Positions 44,853 to 57,409 of a DNA stretch of 64,000 nt are shown here, in pieces; position 1 is the first letter of the stretch; each line of letters opens with the position of its first letter. A model generated the notes under the pieces. That model made no database searches, was not told the DNA's origin, and saw only the letters and a list, made by a program, of their open reading frames with translations. This stretch comes from Lepiota brunneoincarnata (lineage: Eukaryota > Basidiomycota > Agaricomycetes > Agaricales > Agaricaceae). Position numbers and translations under genes: made by a program. Where the stretch lies: contig JAEBUN010000057.1 in the NCBI GenBank assembly GCA_023014365.1, positions 62,001 to 126,000 of the forward strand, in the 5' to 3' direction.

Positions 44853-47313
44853 CTTTCATCCAAGGACTCTGTAAGTGCTGGTCTACCGTCTCCTCGCTCG
44901 CCCAAGGTCAGTGCCAAAAGCAGAATGGCTTTGTCTGTCAAAACTAGTCGATGAAGCTCATTGTAATTGGTTTTGGACTGGTTGCTAGGTCACAATCAAC
45001 GTCGAACGGTCCGTTCACTGCGAGGAAGAAGTCTGAACTTCATTCATTTCCCGTGATTTCCCTTCCGACCATTCCTTTGTTCTCGTTCCCCCCGGTCGTT
45101 GTGTTGTTCCCCCCTCAGCACCCTCTTTGTTGTAGCCCACTCCTTCCTACGCGGAAAATGTTCGTATAATTCTAGTAAATCATCCACGGCAACGTGCATA
45201 ATTATATATGTCTGGCATAGTCCAGTAAAACCAATTAGTCTACACCCTTACCTTTCAACAGCTATCGTCATTCCAGTCAGCAACAATAAATCCGTTTAGG
45301 CTGGTGTTTGGGCGAAAACGCTGAAGTCGTGCCTCGTGGGGTCTAGATGAACGCCTAGTGTCTCCATGTCCTTCGGACTCTGCTGAGTACTGGACCGGTC
45401 GAACCATCAACGTTTATGTTCCACAAGGACAAATTGCCCTAGTCAAGCGATGTTGATACCCTTAACCGGCTACGCATTGACCCACAAGAAGGAATGAAAA
45501 CTGCATCCGTTCCTGAATTATGCGGCCCGACCGGCGTTTTATTGGTAGCCCGGAAGTAAACAGACAAGCGGACTGCCGGCACTCTCTCTGCACGCCTTGC
45601 CCTATCATGCAGAAGTCCGACTGAGGCAAGTGGAAGGGAATCACTTAATTGACGACACAAAAAAACCGTTGATACGCTGTGAACTCCTAGAGACAGTCAC
45701 CCTTGCTGAATTTCGCTCTCGTCCTAATTCCTCCAGCTCATAAAGACGTGACTACAAATAACAAGGGCCCCATAAGACTAACTCTCGCTCACTATAACAG
45801 AGACATACTGATTCCGCTGGTCATCCCAGCAACATAACAATGCTCTGAAGTCTTCTCCCCAGCCCCATGACCTGTTGGTACGACCTCCCGAGCCTGATTG
45901 AAATCACGGGCTCCATATCGACGGGCACCGTGTCTGCAAATTTCCCGACTCGAATCATTCGACATGAGGCGAAAATAAAGAAAGGAACGCAACCCTACGC
46001 AGCTTACGGCCCGTAACGCCTTCAATTTGATTTGGTGTTGGCCAGGCCAGGGACGGCGCTGGTCCGATCGATGAACACTTGAACCCGTGATCGGAGAGAC
46101 TCCAGCAGTCATAGAAGCAACCACTATCACTCCATGGTGAGGTATCTCATGGTTGAGACTAGGTCGAGGGACGCGTATCCAGAGTATTAAGCGACGTACT
46201 CATGTGTGATATAAGACCAACCTCCTTTCTTGACCTTTTTATCCTCCTTCTGTGTCATTACAACACCCTGCAACTCTTCGCTCGCAACTTCCACGACCCC
46301 CAGCTGATGGTGGATCGACCGACACTGCAACCGCTGGAACATTCTACTTTGTACAATATATTTATACTACAGCACTAAGTGACAACAGTAAAAATATTTC
46401 GTAGAATTACTTAATATATATTAAAAAGTTAATTAATAATTAATAACTTTTTTTATATAAACTACATCACCCTCGAGTCTCTTTTAAAGTCCTATCCTTT
46501 GTCTGGTTCTCTTACCGAGAATAACATGGAAGGGGAGCCGGGAGCCGTGTGGAAGGAATGCATGCGCCGGCGAGATTCCGGGAAGGGAGAAGTTTTGACC
46601 TAGGATTGATATCGTTGTCGCTGCGCGCACTTGTCGATGTTTATGGCTTTCATCATACACATCATAAGGACCTCTTCTGCCCCGGCCTTCTAAGAACACT
46701 CTGTTCGAGCTCTTGTTTCTTGTATAAGTGGTGCCATTGTCTCTGCATTCGTATCGTTCATGCTCATGATTTCCATCAATCGGCTCGAAGGAGGGATGGC
46801 ACCTCCAAGTGGTTCGGCCTAGCATGACGGGGACTAGCGAGGAACGGAGAAACCGTAAATTTTGCCGCTGTAAGATCACTACAACTGGCGTCGTCCAGAT
46901 TGTATTCAGAAACAACCAGAAATAAAACCAGGCCGCATTCCCATCCGGACTTGCTTAGACAAAGCATGTGCTCGAAATTCATTTCGACTACATCGGAACG
47001 GAAGTAGTTGTTCTGGACACGGCCCACGTTTGGATGCCAGGGAACGTGCTCGTACGCTAGATGATTTTTGGAGCTCACAGTAAGTGTTATATGGTCATCT
47101 TATCTTTGGTGGTGCCCGGGACTAGCTAGCTGAGTCGTGCATGCATCGCGGGCCGGAATATGCTGAATAAATGCACTATGATTTGTATATTCCCTCCTGT
47201 ATAACTAATTGGTACGTCTCAACTATCGTTTACATTGTGTACAATACCCGACCAAAATAACTCGAGAGGTCAAACAAATAATACTTGGGAAAAACGACCG
47301 GATAGTTCCCCAT
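44853..47313. other. Intergenic region
   Basis: About 2.5 kb with no supported gene. An AT-rich, nearly palindromic stretch lies at about 46405-46460. Open frames at 45792-46130 and 46484-46915 have no family features. No RNA gene was recognised. Confidence 0.45.
46420..46456. repeat. AT-rich imperfect inverted repeat
   Basis: AAAAAGTTAATTAAT is followed at once by an AATTAATAACTTTTT arm that nearly mirrors it. It lies in the middle of a non-coding region between the ends of neighbouring genes. It may be an easily unwound element or a transposon footprint; no function can be assigned. Confidence 0.5.
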
Positions 47314-49148
47314 TTACCATAGGGCCTGATATACACTATACCAGTCCCAGAACTGGGACAAGATATCGTCCCTGCTCAGCCCTATCTCATCTTCCCTCGA
47401 ATCGATGGGTATCACATTCTCGAAATGATCCTGTAATTGTACAACTTCGTCTTCCGGGAACCGATCCACCACCAACGCCTTCACAGAACATCCCTTGGTT
47501 TGACGAACGGTCCCAATGGTGGCAAGTACCTCGATCTGTGCCTTTGGTTGCACCCTGGTCTGGTCCCTACACGAATAGATGTGAAGGTTCTCAAGGTAGG
47601 GCGCATACTCGAACGTGGTCGAGACATCTAGGTCATTGTCATCTATGCTGAGCTCCCCTAGGTAGGGCAAATGCCGATGGGGCTTGGACCAAAGAGCGCC
47701 GGAAACTTTAAGAGTGCGGAGAGAGGGAAGGCATTCCAGTATCTCTCGGTCGAATTGGGTGTTCCAAGTTTCGCCTGGAGCGTAAACGAGCTCCTCCACG
47801 TTTTCCAGGAGACGCTGATGCGAATGCAGTACACGCTGCGGTGCATCCCACCGGAAATTCAAGTACAGTGTGGATGCATCAAACCCAACCATGCAAGCAT
47901 GGGCTGAGGACGTCTCATAAGAAGTTAACACAACTTTCTTGATTCCAGAACCGCCATGCCCCTGGTTATTGAACTGGGGGAAGTAGTCTGAGAGGGTGAG
48001 GTATTGACTTGACTCCCAGAAGCAGCGCTTGGTGGTTGGCGGGATGGCTATGTGGGCAAGAAGTGAACGGAGATGATTTCCATCGGCTACCCATGGATCT
48101 GAGTCACCAATCTCGAGATAGCAAAGGGCCGATAGTGTGATGGTGGGCGCTGATTTGGGTATTTCTATGCCTGCCCCCATCTCATAGTGCGTAGGACCAG
48201 CACGAACGATTACAAGCTCTTCTAGAGTTGCAGAGCTCTCCGCGAGGAACGTTAGGAAACCAAATAAACTTGGTCGGGAATCCTGTGGTTGGTCATAAAG
48301 CGTAAAACGAACCAAATTCCGGAAGCAATTGTAAGGCCAAGCGGAGACATTGCTCAGATACAGGTTCTTTAGGTTGGGCAACTCATCATTAAAAATGGGT
48401 GGTAGAATTGTCACTACGTCCTCACTATTGGCGCAATCCATCTCAAATGAGATAGATTCCAGAAGAGGCGCAGGTCGTTTGAGCAGCTCCCAAAAGGGGG
48501 AGTTACGAACCCAGGGAGTGCCAACGTGGAACTCCTGAATTTGGGAGCCGCACTGCAGGACTTCATGGAGAGCATCATGCGCAAAATTATCTTGTGAATC
48601 TTCAGGAAGTGGGGCGGTGTAATAGACTCTGGAGGGTATGGCTTTGGATTGGCGGAACCATTGGAGGGGAATCTCAGCGGAATCGTTACCAAAATGTGCG
48701 TGGCTCCACAACGATGGAGTGGATAGTGCCGTCCTCCGCCAGTGGCGGCATACATGGGACGCATAGATACAGTCGCGGAGTGGATTTGAGGGTAATGGGA
48801 ATGGTATTTGCCTGCGTACCGGGGTTTGCAGAAAGGAAAAGATGTTGGCGAGGATTTCAGAGGGTAGGTTGTTCAGAGGCGACGTGAGGTTTCGCAAGAC
48901 TTTTGTGTGAGAAATCGCCTCTACGATCTGTTTCCCTGTGGATTCGAGCTGCGGGAAGTCAACACTGCAGGCCCATGATCTAAGAAGGAACGGGGAGACT
49001 TTACCTGGCTGATATCAAGGTAGCTCAGTTGGAGACTGCCAAGACTGTCAAATTCCGTCCGCCTATTCAGTTCTGGCGTCCCAGGTGCCAATATCCAGGG
49101 GAACGTTGATAATTGTTCCAGTCGCGCAGACAAAGCAAAGAGGTCCAT
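47314..49148 (-). CDS. F-box protein (agaricomycete type)
   Basis: Two exons (49148-49005 and 48948-47314) give 592 residues. The N-terminal exon (MDLFALSARLEQLSTFPWIL to 'LSYLDISQ') is a coiled lead-in common in Agaricomycetes. The F-box follows: 'LNNLPSEILANIFSFLQ', 'ASHVCRHWRRTALSTPSLWS'. The remaining 450 residues have irregular leucine-rich spacing ('LPNLKNLYLSNVS', 'ATLEELVIVRAG', 'LPSLRTLKVSG', 'LPYLGELSIDDND'), suggesting an LRR-like substrate platform. F-box proteins bind Skp1 in SCF ubiquitin ligases and choose substrates. An upstream in-frame ATG at 49256 is possible. This family is greatly expanded in Agaricomycetes, and its target is unknown. Confidence 0.85.
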
Positions 49149-50034
49149 GGGAAGAGTGGGTGCGATGACGTTTTTGGGGATCGGGATAAGCGCGTCAGGT
49201 GAGTGCTGGTGTGTTGGACTTGCCGGAGCGAGGTATTTATTGTCAGATTGCAACACGCATGGGTGAATTTATGTAACGACTTATCTAGCATCAGCCTACT
49301 GAAAACGAGTCAGGCTGTGTGTGCTTACCTGACAAGGCATGAAGCTTTGATGTCAGTTTGAGTCAAAGCACCGCCACCCACTTCGCACGGAGAGTTGTTT
49401 CAGTGGGGGATCCAGCTTTTAATCAGGTTTTGAACATTGCACTGCAGAAGCGCCGTGCATTAAGAGCTGGGTAGGGTTGGTTGGGGGGTTTCGGAGCTGC
49501 AGTGTATGAGATGCGGCGTTGATAAGGCCTAGAACGAAGATATGCACAATGCAGTGCAGCTAAGGTAGCAACCGGGGCTCTGGCAGATCAATTAATATAT
49601 TGATTCATACTCCCCCACAGCTACCCCAAGTTAGGTAGTCTAATTCTGTCGCTACATGAGCCAGGGCGGGCAGCATTGGCAGCGCTCGGGGGGTGGTAGC
49701 TGTTTAAACGTTTACCTAGGAATTCACATGTATACGACTCCCCACGCTGCAAGTTGGCCATCGGCTGATGGCGTGTGACGTGACACCAAATAGGAAATCC
49801 TGTTGTGGACATCTCGCCAACCCCAGTCTCAAGGTATCGTTCCAGCTATGCGACGTCGGGAAAAAATGGTGGGAAAGCCCAAGTGCCCGCGCCTGGACAG
49901 TACTGCGCGAAGTGCATGGCTACTCGTCTCCTGCGGGGAGGACGATCTTGCTGACGTGGGCAGCGTGCGGGATGTGTGTCACACAACGCGTTACGTCACA
50001 TGCCGCTAATATTCCTTTCCTCCAACACACCATT
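49149..50034. promoter_or_regulatory. Divergent intergenic region between F-box and ISWI genes
   Basis: About 890 bp between divergent starts. It holds no supported gene and no distinct element. Confidence 0.4.
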
Positions 50035-53000
50035 ATGAGCGTACGCTGTTTTTCTCAAAATCGGGATCGCTGCTCACGTCGACACTCACAGACATTCACT
50101 ATCAGTGAGCTCAAGGACGACGATATCCTTAGTGACGTTGTTCCTAGCAACATCGTGTCTCGCCAGGTGCGGTTGCCAACATAGGACCAGGCCCCATTTT
50201 ACTCACCTTCACGCAGGCGAGTCAAGGCGAAGATGGCGAGAGTGAATTTACGGACGAACTTATGGAAGAGGACGAGCTTATCAGTGAAGGTGAAAATGGC
50301 CAGGTGTGTCCCAGGAGTCCTTCCCAGCCTTTGTTCTGATAGCGGTTGGCTTATAGGCCTCACCCGGACAGACTCAAGCATCGAAACAGGCCGAACGGAG
50401 GAGGCAGAGGCAGAAACGAAAGGCGGATGAGGACACGTTGCACAAGAAACGCGAGGAGATGGATATAGCCAAGGTCAGAAATTTTAGTCCTCTACTTGCT
50501 TATCGCCCACAAGTATCTAGGTCGCCGACGCTGTTAAGCGTTACTCGTATCTCCTCGGACAAACGGAGTTGTTCAAGTACTTTGTTGACATCAAGGTATT
50601 ACGCGTGTAGTTTCCTGAATAATTGTTCTCTGACCTGTGTCATTAGAGAGCCCGGGACCCTGAGTACGCTGCGCTGATGGATGCACAACCTAAACCAAAA
50701 GGACGCGGCCGCAAAAAAACAACGTGGGTCGTGATCAGGCGCTATAGATGACTGAGTCTCTGACCTACATAAGTGACACCAATGCTCGGCATCGTCGCTC
50801 GGAAAAAGAGGAAGACGAGGAGCTTCTGAAGGATGGTGAACTGGGAATGGATGGAAATGACCAACCCTTTGTGTTCGAAGAATCTCCCAACTGTGAGCCT
50901 ATATCACATCATCCTTACTTCCGGCTCTAACTTTCGGCAGTCATTCACGGAACCATGCGTGGATATCAGCTACAAGGATTAAACTGGATGGTTTCATTGC
51001 ACCACAACGGGCTGAATGGCATTCTGGCAGATGAAATGGTTTGCCCAACGTATCGACGCTATTAATTGTTTTTACTAAAGCTGCTTCAGGGCCTCGGCAA
51101 AACACTACAAACAATATCATTTCTGGCGTACCTTAAACACTACCGCGATATCTCAGGACCCCACCTCATCGTTGTTCCCAAGTCCACCCTACAGAACTGG
51201 CACCGCGAATTTGAGAAGTGGACGCCTGATTTCAGGACTGTCGAACTGGCTGGTAACAAAGAAGAGCGCGCCGAAATTATCGCCAACCGTCTTTTGCCTC
51301 AGGACTTTGAAGTCTGTATCACGACTTACGAAATGTGCCTCATCGAAAAATCCGTTCTGAAGAAATTCTCCTTTGAATATATCGTCATTGACGAAGCCCA
51401 TCGTATCAAAAATGTCGACTCCATCCTGGCCCAAATTGTTCGCTCATATACGTCTAGGGGTCGGCTGCTTATCACCGGAACCCCACTGCAAAACAACCTG
51501 AAGGAATTATTCGCGCTCCTCAACTTCATATGCCCAGAAATTTTTGTTAAATATGAGGACTTGGACGCATTCCTGCATAAGGATGCAACGGGGGCTGATG
51601 AGGAGCAGGAGCGGAGTAAGAAGGTGGTCGAGGCATTGCACAAGATTCTCCGACCATTCCTGCTTCGTCGAGTTAAATCGGATGTAGAAAAGAACCTGCT
51701 ACCCAGTATGTCTAATCCTTGTTCGCCTGCTGTGCCTGGTTGACAGCCTTCAAGAGAAAGAGATCAATATCTATGTTGGTCTCACGGAAATGCAACGCAA
51801 ATGGTATCGTTCAGTATTGGAAAAGGATATCGACGCTGTTAATGGTTCGTCCGCCGCACTATCCTGATTCAGTGATACCTCAACCCTCATGCGCTCATAG
51901 GATTAACGGGAAAGAAGGAAGGCAAAACTCGCCTGATGAATATGGTCATGCAGGTATATTATTCGGTTGATCATTGTATCTTCGCCTTACAGGGTTTGCA
52001 GCTCCGTAAAGTCACCTGCCATCCATACCTATTCGATGGTGCCGTATGTATCCACACGCTCCTTTACGAAACGTTCCTTATCGTGTGATACAGGAACCTG
52101 GCCCACCCTATACCACCGATGAACACCTTATTGAGAACTCGGGAAAGATGATTATCCTCGACAAGCTACTTGCTGCCATGAAGGCCAAAGGTTCTCGGGT
52201 CCTCATCTTCAGCCAGATGAGCCGTGTTCTGGACATACTGGAGGATTACTGCCTGTTTAGAGGCTACAGTGAGAATTCTGCTCGTTCTTCGGTGGCCCGG
52301 AATGATCTCATCTTCCTTTATCTCTAGAATATTGCCGTATTGACGGCGGAACTGCCCACGATGATCGTATCCTAGCTATTGACGAGTACAATAAACCAGA
52401 CAGCGAAAGATTCATTTTTCTTCTGACTACTCGCGCTGGCGGTCTAGGCATCAACTTAACCACAGCCGATATCGTAGTTTTATACGATAGTGACTGGTAT
52501 GTATTTATCCGGAGACATCCATTAGATTGTTAATTATCCCACAACAGGAATCCTCAGGCCGACCTGCAGGCCATGGACCGTGCACATCGTATCGGTCAGA
52601 CGAAACAAGTCTACGTCTTCCGCTTCGTTACCGAAGGAAGTGTCGAAGAGCGAATGTTGGAACGCGCTGCGCAGAAATTACGACTTGACCAGCTCGTTAT
52701 TCAGCAAGGTCGTGCACAACAAGCTGCGAAGGGCAAGTATCAATGTCAAGTCTGAATTCGCAACGTAACTCAACCCCATGTCTAGCTGCGGCCAGCAAGG
52801 AGGAGCTGCTTGAAATGATTACTCACGGAGCTGACAAGATCATCAATTCATCCGACAAGTACGTTCACAGAATCATCCTCTTCTCCCTCAAGTCTGATCG
52901 TACCTAGCCTCCTTATGGATGATGACATTGAAGCCATCATCCACCGCGGCGAGGAGCGTACCGCCGAGCTCAGCAGCAAGTATGAGGGCTTGAACTTGGA

Positions 53001-54446
53001 GGACCTGAGCAATTTCAAATCAGACGCTTCGGTGCAGCAGTGGGAAGGCGAAGATTTCAGGATGGGGGTAAGCCTATAGACCACCAGGTGATGGTGTTCC
53101 ACATTTACTCACCCGTCCGCCCAGCGAAAACAACTCAACCTCAATCTCCTTTCGTTGTCAAAGCGCGAGCGCAAGTCCAACTACTCGGTTGATAGCTACT
53201 TCAAAGACACGCTCCGGGCTGGGTCATCCAAGGTAGAGAAGGCACCGAAGATGCCAAGGGCGCCTAAACAGATTGCAATGTGAGCTCCTTCTCGAACCGA
53301 TTAACACCAGTGCTGAATCCTTGAATGTTAGTCAAGACTTTCAGTTCTTCCCTCCTGAGCTTGCTGCACTACAAGAGCGTGAACTTGCTGTCTATAAGGT
53401 ACGCTTTCACTTCACAATACCGCACCTCCACCTCATCATTGAACTGATACCTTAGCGAATGAACGGCATTCCTGCTGTTGCCCGAGAACCACAAGGGGAT
53501 GAAGATACACCAGAAAAGCTGGAAGAGGAGCGCCAGGCGGCGCAAGAGTTCATCGATACTGGTGTGCCCTCCCCTGATTGATATCAACTTTTAAGCTCAT
53601 GGTATTGGTAGCTGACGCCCTTACCGAAGAGGAAATGGCACAGAAAGAGGAATACGCTCAACAAGGCTTCGGCGACTGGAGCCGTCGCGATTTCCAACAA
53701 TTTGTTCGCGGGTTGGAAACGCATGGCTGGTGGGTATCATAGCCTCGTTGAAGGCTACGCGTCATTCATCTTATCACAGGGATCAACCAATGGAGTTATA
53801 TGCTTCTGAGATACAGGACAAAACCCCCGCTGAAGTGGAAGAATATTGTAAGGTGTTCGTGAAGAAGTGGAAGACACTCCCCGAATACCAACGTATTGCT
53901 CAGAGGATCTCTGAGGGAGAAGCAAAACGCAACAAACGAGATACCTTGGAGTATCTCCTCGGCAAAAAAATTAACTCCGTGCGATACCCCATGCAAGAGC
54001 TTGAACTCAACTACCCAACGACCAAAGGAAAGGTCTACAGCGAGGAGGAAGATCGTTATTTGCTCTGTCGATTGTTCCATTACGGTATGCAAACCGAGGA
54101 CGTCTACGAACGGATCAAGAAGGACATCACGGAGTTCCCTGTGTTTCGCTTCGATTGGTTCTTCAAGAGTCGGTCACCCCAGGAGTTACAGCGCCGGTGC
54201 AATACGTTGTTGAGCATGATCGAGAAGGAGGCAGAGATGGAAGCCCAGGAGGAAGCTGCAAAGAAGTCCACCAAGGGCAAGGTACGCATCTTCAAGTTTC
54301 CTAATGGATTCATGACCAACACTACGTTCCAGAAACGCGGAATTGACGAAGTCACAAAAGCGGACAAGAAAGAATCAAGACCTCCAACTCCTCTGGTTAC
54401 TTCCGCCTCGTCAACTAAACGCACTACCAAGAAAAAGAAGACATAG
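50035..54446 (+). CDS. ISWI-class ATP-dependent chromatin remodeller
   Basis: A multi-exon gene whose exons join into a complete ISWI architecture. Acidic N-terminus and basic AutoN-like segment ('[13 protein letters not shown]') lead to '[19 protein letters not shown]'. SNF2 ATPase: '[19 protein letters not shown]', Walker [12 protein letters not shown] (about 51093), DEAH (about 51392), '[19 protein letters not shown]'. Helicase C: '[20 protein letters not shown]', '[20 protein letters not shown]', '[20 protein letters not shown]'. HAND, SANT ('[20 protein letters not shown]') and SLIDE ('[20 protein letters not shown]') complete it. It uses ATP to slide and space nucleosomes in the nucleus. 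The first exon may be only ATGAGC (50035-50040) before a 51-nt intron that is also readable in frame. The acceptor near 51751 is set by restoring the segment [18 protein letters not shown]. Confidence 0.93.
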
Positions 54447-54753
54447 AATGGTCAGCTTATGGTCTTTAGAGTTGGGTATCAGTCTGGTATACCCCCCCAG
54501 CAATCATTCTTGGTTCCTTTGTTGTCTGCTTCCTAAGAAGTTGTTTGTATCGATACCTTGGTTCTACTTAACATCTATGTAGATTACTCTTAATACATGT
54601 GTCGTCCCAACGAACCAGCCGTCTAACTGGCACAAAATAATTCGGACACTGAAAACAATAAACTGTAATATTCTTATACCCTGCTGAGACATCAATGAAC
54701 CACTTGATATAATTCACACCAGTTATAGATTCTGGAAGGGTAGTCATGTATAT

Positions 54754-55563
54754 CTATACTAATATTTGTTCAATACGGGGAACAAGCTCTTGATTGACAA
54801 AAGAGAATGAAATAGCCCCTAAAAGCCGCTGATCACTTCGTCGACAAAGATGAGCCATTCTGGAAGAGTTCAAAAAATAGAGATCAATTGGACTGCGATG
54901 TCCAATTGCTGCACTGCAAGAAGGTAAAATCAAAGCCCTTTCTCCTTCACCAATTCTTCCTACATCATAAAGGTCCAATCCAGTGTCACCACCATCAAAG
55001 CGTTCGCCATCATTAGAAATGAAATCAAGGATAGCAAGGTTACAATCATAGGGATGAGGAGTGATGCGCCCTCTGAGAGATGATGTGCACCTGAACAATT
55101 TTGTCAAAGGTGTAGTGGGTGTCTCTGTCTGCTGCAAAATCAGAACAAGATTAGAACAAAACACATCGGAGTTATGAACCGTGAGGTCAAGGCACGGGGC
55201 ACTATGTACAGGTAGATTCTGGGATTTGTTCTTTGTGACTTTGGCAGATGCTGCTCTGGTCGTGGGCATGGTGGTTGGTGGTGAGACATACACAGCCCTT
55301 GGTGTCATATCTTGTGAGAGAGCACGTGATCGTTGGTGAACCCTACCCGTGGGACGACCGCAGCTATGACCACACCCACGATGTGGGGGGACTTGTGCGG
55401 GTTTCGCCCTTGCGAAGGGGCTCATCAGAGGGCTTAACCGCTGCCCTAATCCAGCCCAACTGCACCATCCCCCCAAGCACTCATCTACACAAATAGTCGC
55501 AGGATTTCTAGGGTAGATTTGTCCAGTCGTCTCATGGCATAGAACGCCAGAAGTATATGCCAC
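54754..55563 (-). CDS. Hypothetical open frame, 269 residues
   Basis: A single uninterrupted frame. The N-terminal third is Cys/Arg/Pro-rich and may not be coding. A second ATG (MPTTRAASAKVTKNKSQ, about 55269) begins a more gene-like stretch with acidic and hydrophobic segments ('DGGDTGLDLYDVGRIGEGER', 'RSPIDLYFLNSSRM'). I do not recognise a family, and there is no signal peptide or membrane segment. It lies between the 3' end of ISWI and the 3' end of the ubiquilin gene. It could be a real orphan gene or chance. Confidence 0.3.
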   Translation of the reverse strand: MAYTSGVLCHETTGQIYPRNPATICVDECLGGWCSWAGLGQRLSPLMSPFARAKPAQVPPHRGCGHSCGRPTGRVHQRSRALSQDMTPRAVYVSPPTTMPTTRAASAKVTKNKSQNLPVHSAPCLDLTVHNSDVFCSNLVLILQQTETPTTPLTKLFRCTSSLRGRITPHPYDCNLAILDFISNDGERFDGGDTGLDLYDVGRIGEGERALILPSCSAAIGHRSPIDLYFLNSSRMAHLCRRSDQRLLGAISFSFVNQELVPRIEQILV

Positions 55564-55824
55564 GGCACAACAGTGTGGCAGTGCCTACACTACATGAAGT
55601 CGAATAAACACAGTAACACCATTATCATAGGACTCATTCCCCAACGATGACATTGTATGGGGGATGACATATGATATGATACTCGCTCCGCCATCAACCT
55701 CAAGTTCCCCACGAACAATGCAGGGGTCGCATATACCATGGATACTGTCCACAAGGCACGGGAAACACAAATCAGGTAGAGGTTACAATACGACAATACA
55801 CGATGCGAGCTCGTATGCGCGCCA

Positions 55825-57217
55825 TCAAAGCCCCCCGCCACCGAGTATGTACTCGATTGCAGAATGCACATTCCCCCCCGTCGCCAGCAATGCTCGGACG
55901 TTCTGAGACGCATTCGTGAAGCCCATGTCCTGCAGTTGCTATGGACCAGACATATAAGCTCGCGGCGTCAAGGAATAAACCAATATACTCACCTGCAATT
56001 GAACTTGGAAACGCTCCTCAGGCGGTCGCGTGTCAGCAGGAGGTGGAGGTGAACCCAAGTTGCCCAAACCACCGAGTAGCATCTGCTGCATGAGCCGAGG
56101 GTCCAAACCGAACGGGTTCAAGGGATTAGGGGGCGAACCAACACCCCCACCAGATTGTTGTCCGAAGAGGTTTGGAGTAGAAGAGGGGTTGGATGCATTC
56201 GACGGAGTTTGTTGTGCACCAGGACTTGAATTTGTTGCCGAGGGCGACAAAGGGGATTGACCAGGTACTCCGGGAGCCGGGAAGGCTGAAGGAGGGGCGA
56301 AAGGGTTGGGCGCGGCCCCTCCGCCGTTCGCGTCTCTGAGGATGGAGGCCATACGCATAAACCCCTGCAATTGTTCGGGATTCGACCTAACTAAATCAGA
56401 CATGGACCAAAAAGGAGGGCGCGGCGGTACGTACATTATCTGTCGAAACTCGTCGCTCTGAAAGATCTGCCGAACTTGAGGTCCCATAGCAGCCAGCCGC
56501 GGGTTCATTGCAATGACTTGATCGATAAGTTCAGGATTGGACATTGCGTTAGCCATTTGCTGCAGTATTCGAGGATCATTCAGCATTGAGGTCATCTGTC
56601 GAATATGAGTGTCGGACAAGTAGCAGGAAATGATTGAAAGAACCAACCATGTTAGGATCATTAGGGTTAACACCAAGGTCTGTGAAGGGGTTTATGCCAG
56701 CCATGGCACCGAAACCGAGATGGCTGTTGAGCTGCGTGAGCGGGTCATGCATATTCTGGCCAGTCTGCATGGTGGGTATTTGTTGTGGAGCGGAGGTTGA
56801 AGATGAAGTGGCTTGTTGCCGTGCCTGGCCCTTGACCATATGTATTGTGTGGCCGGACTGAATTTTGTAAGTAGAGAGCTGATCTTCATCCTAGAGAGGT
56901 GTGAGCAGGCGAAGAGTGTAAAGACGATGACGACGCTTGCCTTTAGGACGCGGCCTGAATATCGTCAGAAACAGGAAGGAGTTAGGTTTGTGATACGAAA
57001 TACCTGAGTAGATTAACCGTTGTCGCTCAGCCTCGACGTCCGTCTCTGCCGCAATGGCACGCTTGAGGTCAACGACTGTCTTATCCGTTGTTATCGATAT
57101 CTGGAGCTTGAGCTCATTTGGGCCTAAAGGAATATGAGCAAGTTCCTGTGCGCGATGGGAGAGCCACGCACCCTTGACGTTGATTCGGATTTCTGGGTGT
57201 GTCGTGTCGTCGGTCAT
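55825..57217 (-). CDS. dsk2: Ubiquilin / Dsk2-type proteasome shuttle
   Basis: The start MTDDTTHPEIRIN at 57217 opens a ubiquitin-like domain ('LKLQISITTDKTVVDLKRAI', 'ERQRLIYSG', 'STYKIQSGHTIHMVKG'). STI1-type repeats follow ('MLNDPRILQQMANAMSNPEL', 'SNPEQLQGFMRMASIL'), then an Asn/Pro/Gly-rich linker. The last exon is a UBA domain ('LQDMGFTNASQNVRALLATG', 'NVHSAIEYIL') ending at 55825. Introns of about 45-55 nt divide it. Ubiquilins bind polyubiquitinated clients through UBA and the proteasome through UBL. An ATG six codons upstream (57235) is also in frame. Confidence 0.92.
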
Positions 57218-57409
57218 GATGGTGGAGACAGCCAATGCCGGTTAGCGAGAAAGATAGCACACTTATATAATATCTATCATGTGACCAGATTACTTTCATA
57301 AATGCCTCCGCTTGTACTGTACATCTCGCCTTGTTGCCTTGATTCTCGTCGGACTAGATAGATTCCATTAGCATTCCCCCTCCCCCCTTTCTGCAACGCA
57401 TGACACTAC

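Noticed and set aside
46484..46915. Minus-strand frame of 143 residues
   Set aside because: No recognisable domain, no splice partners and unremarkable composition; a chance frame is more likely.
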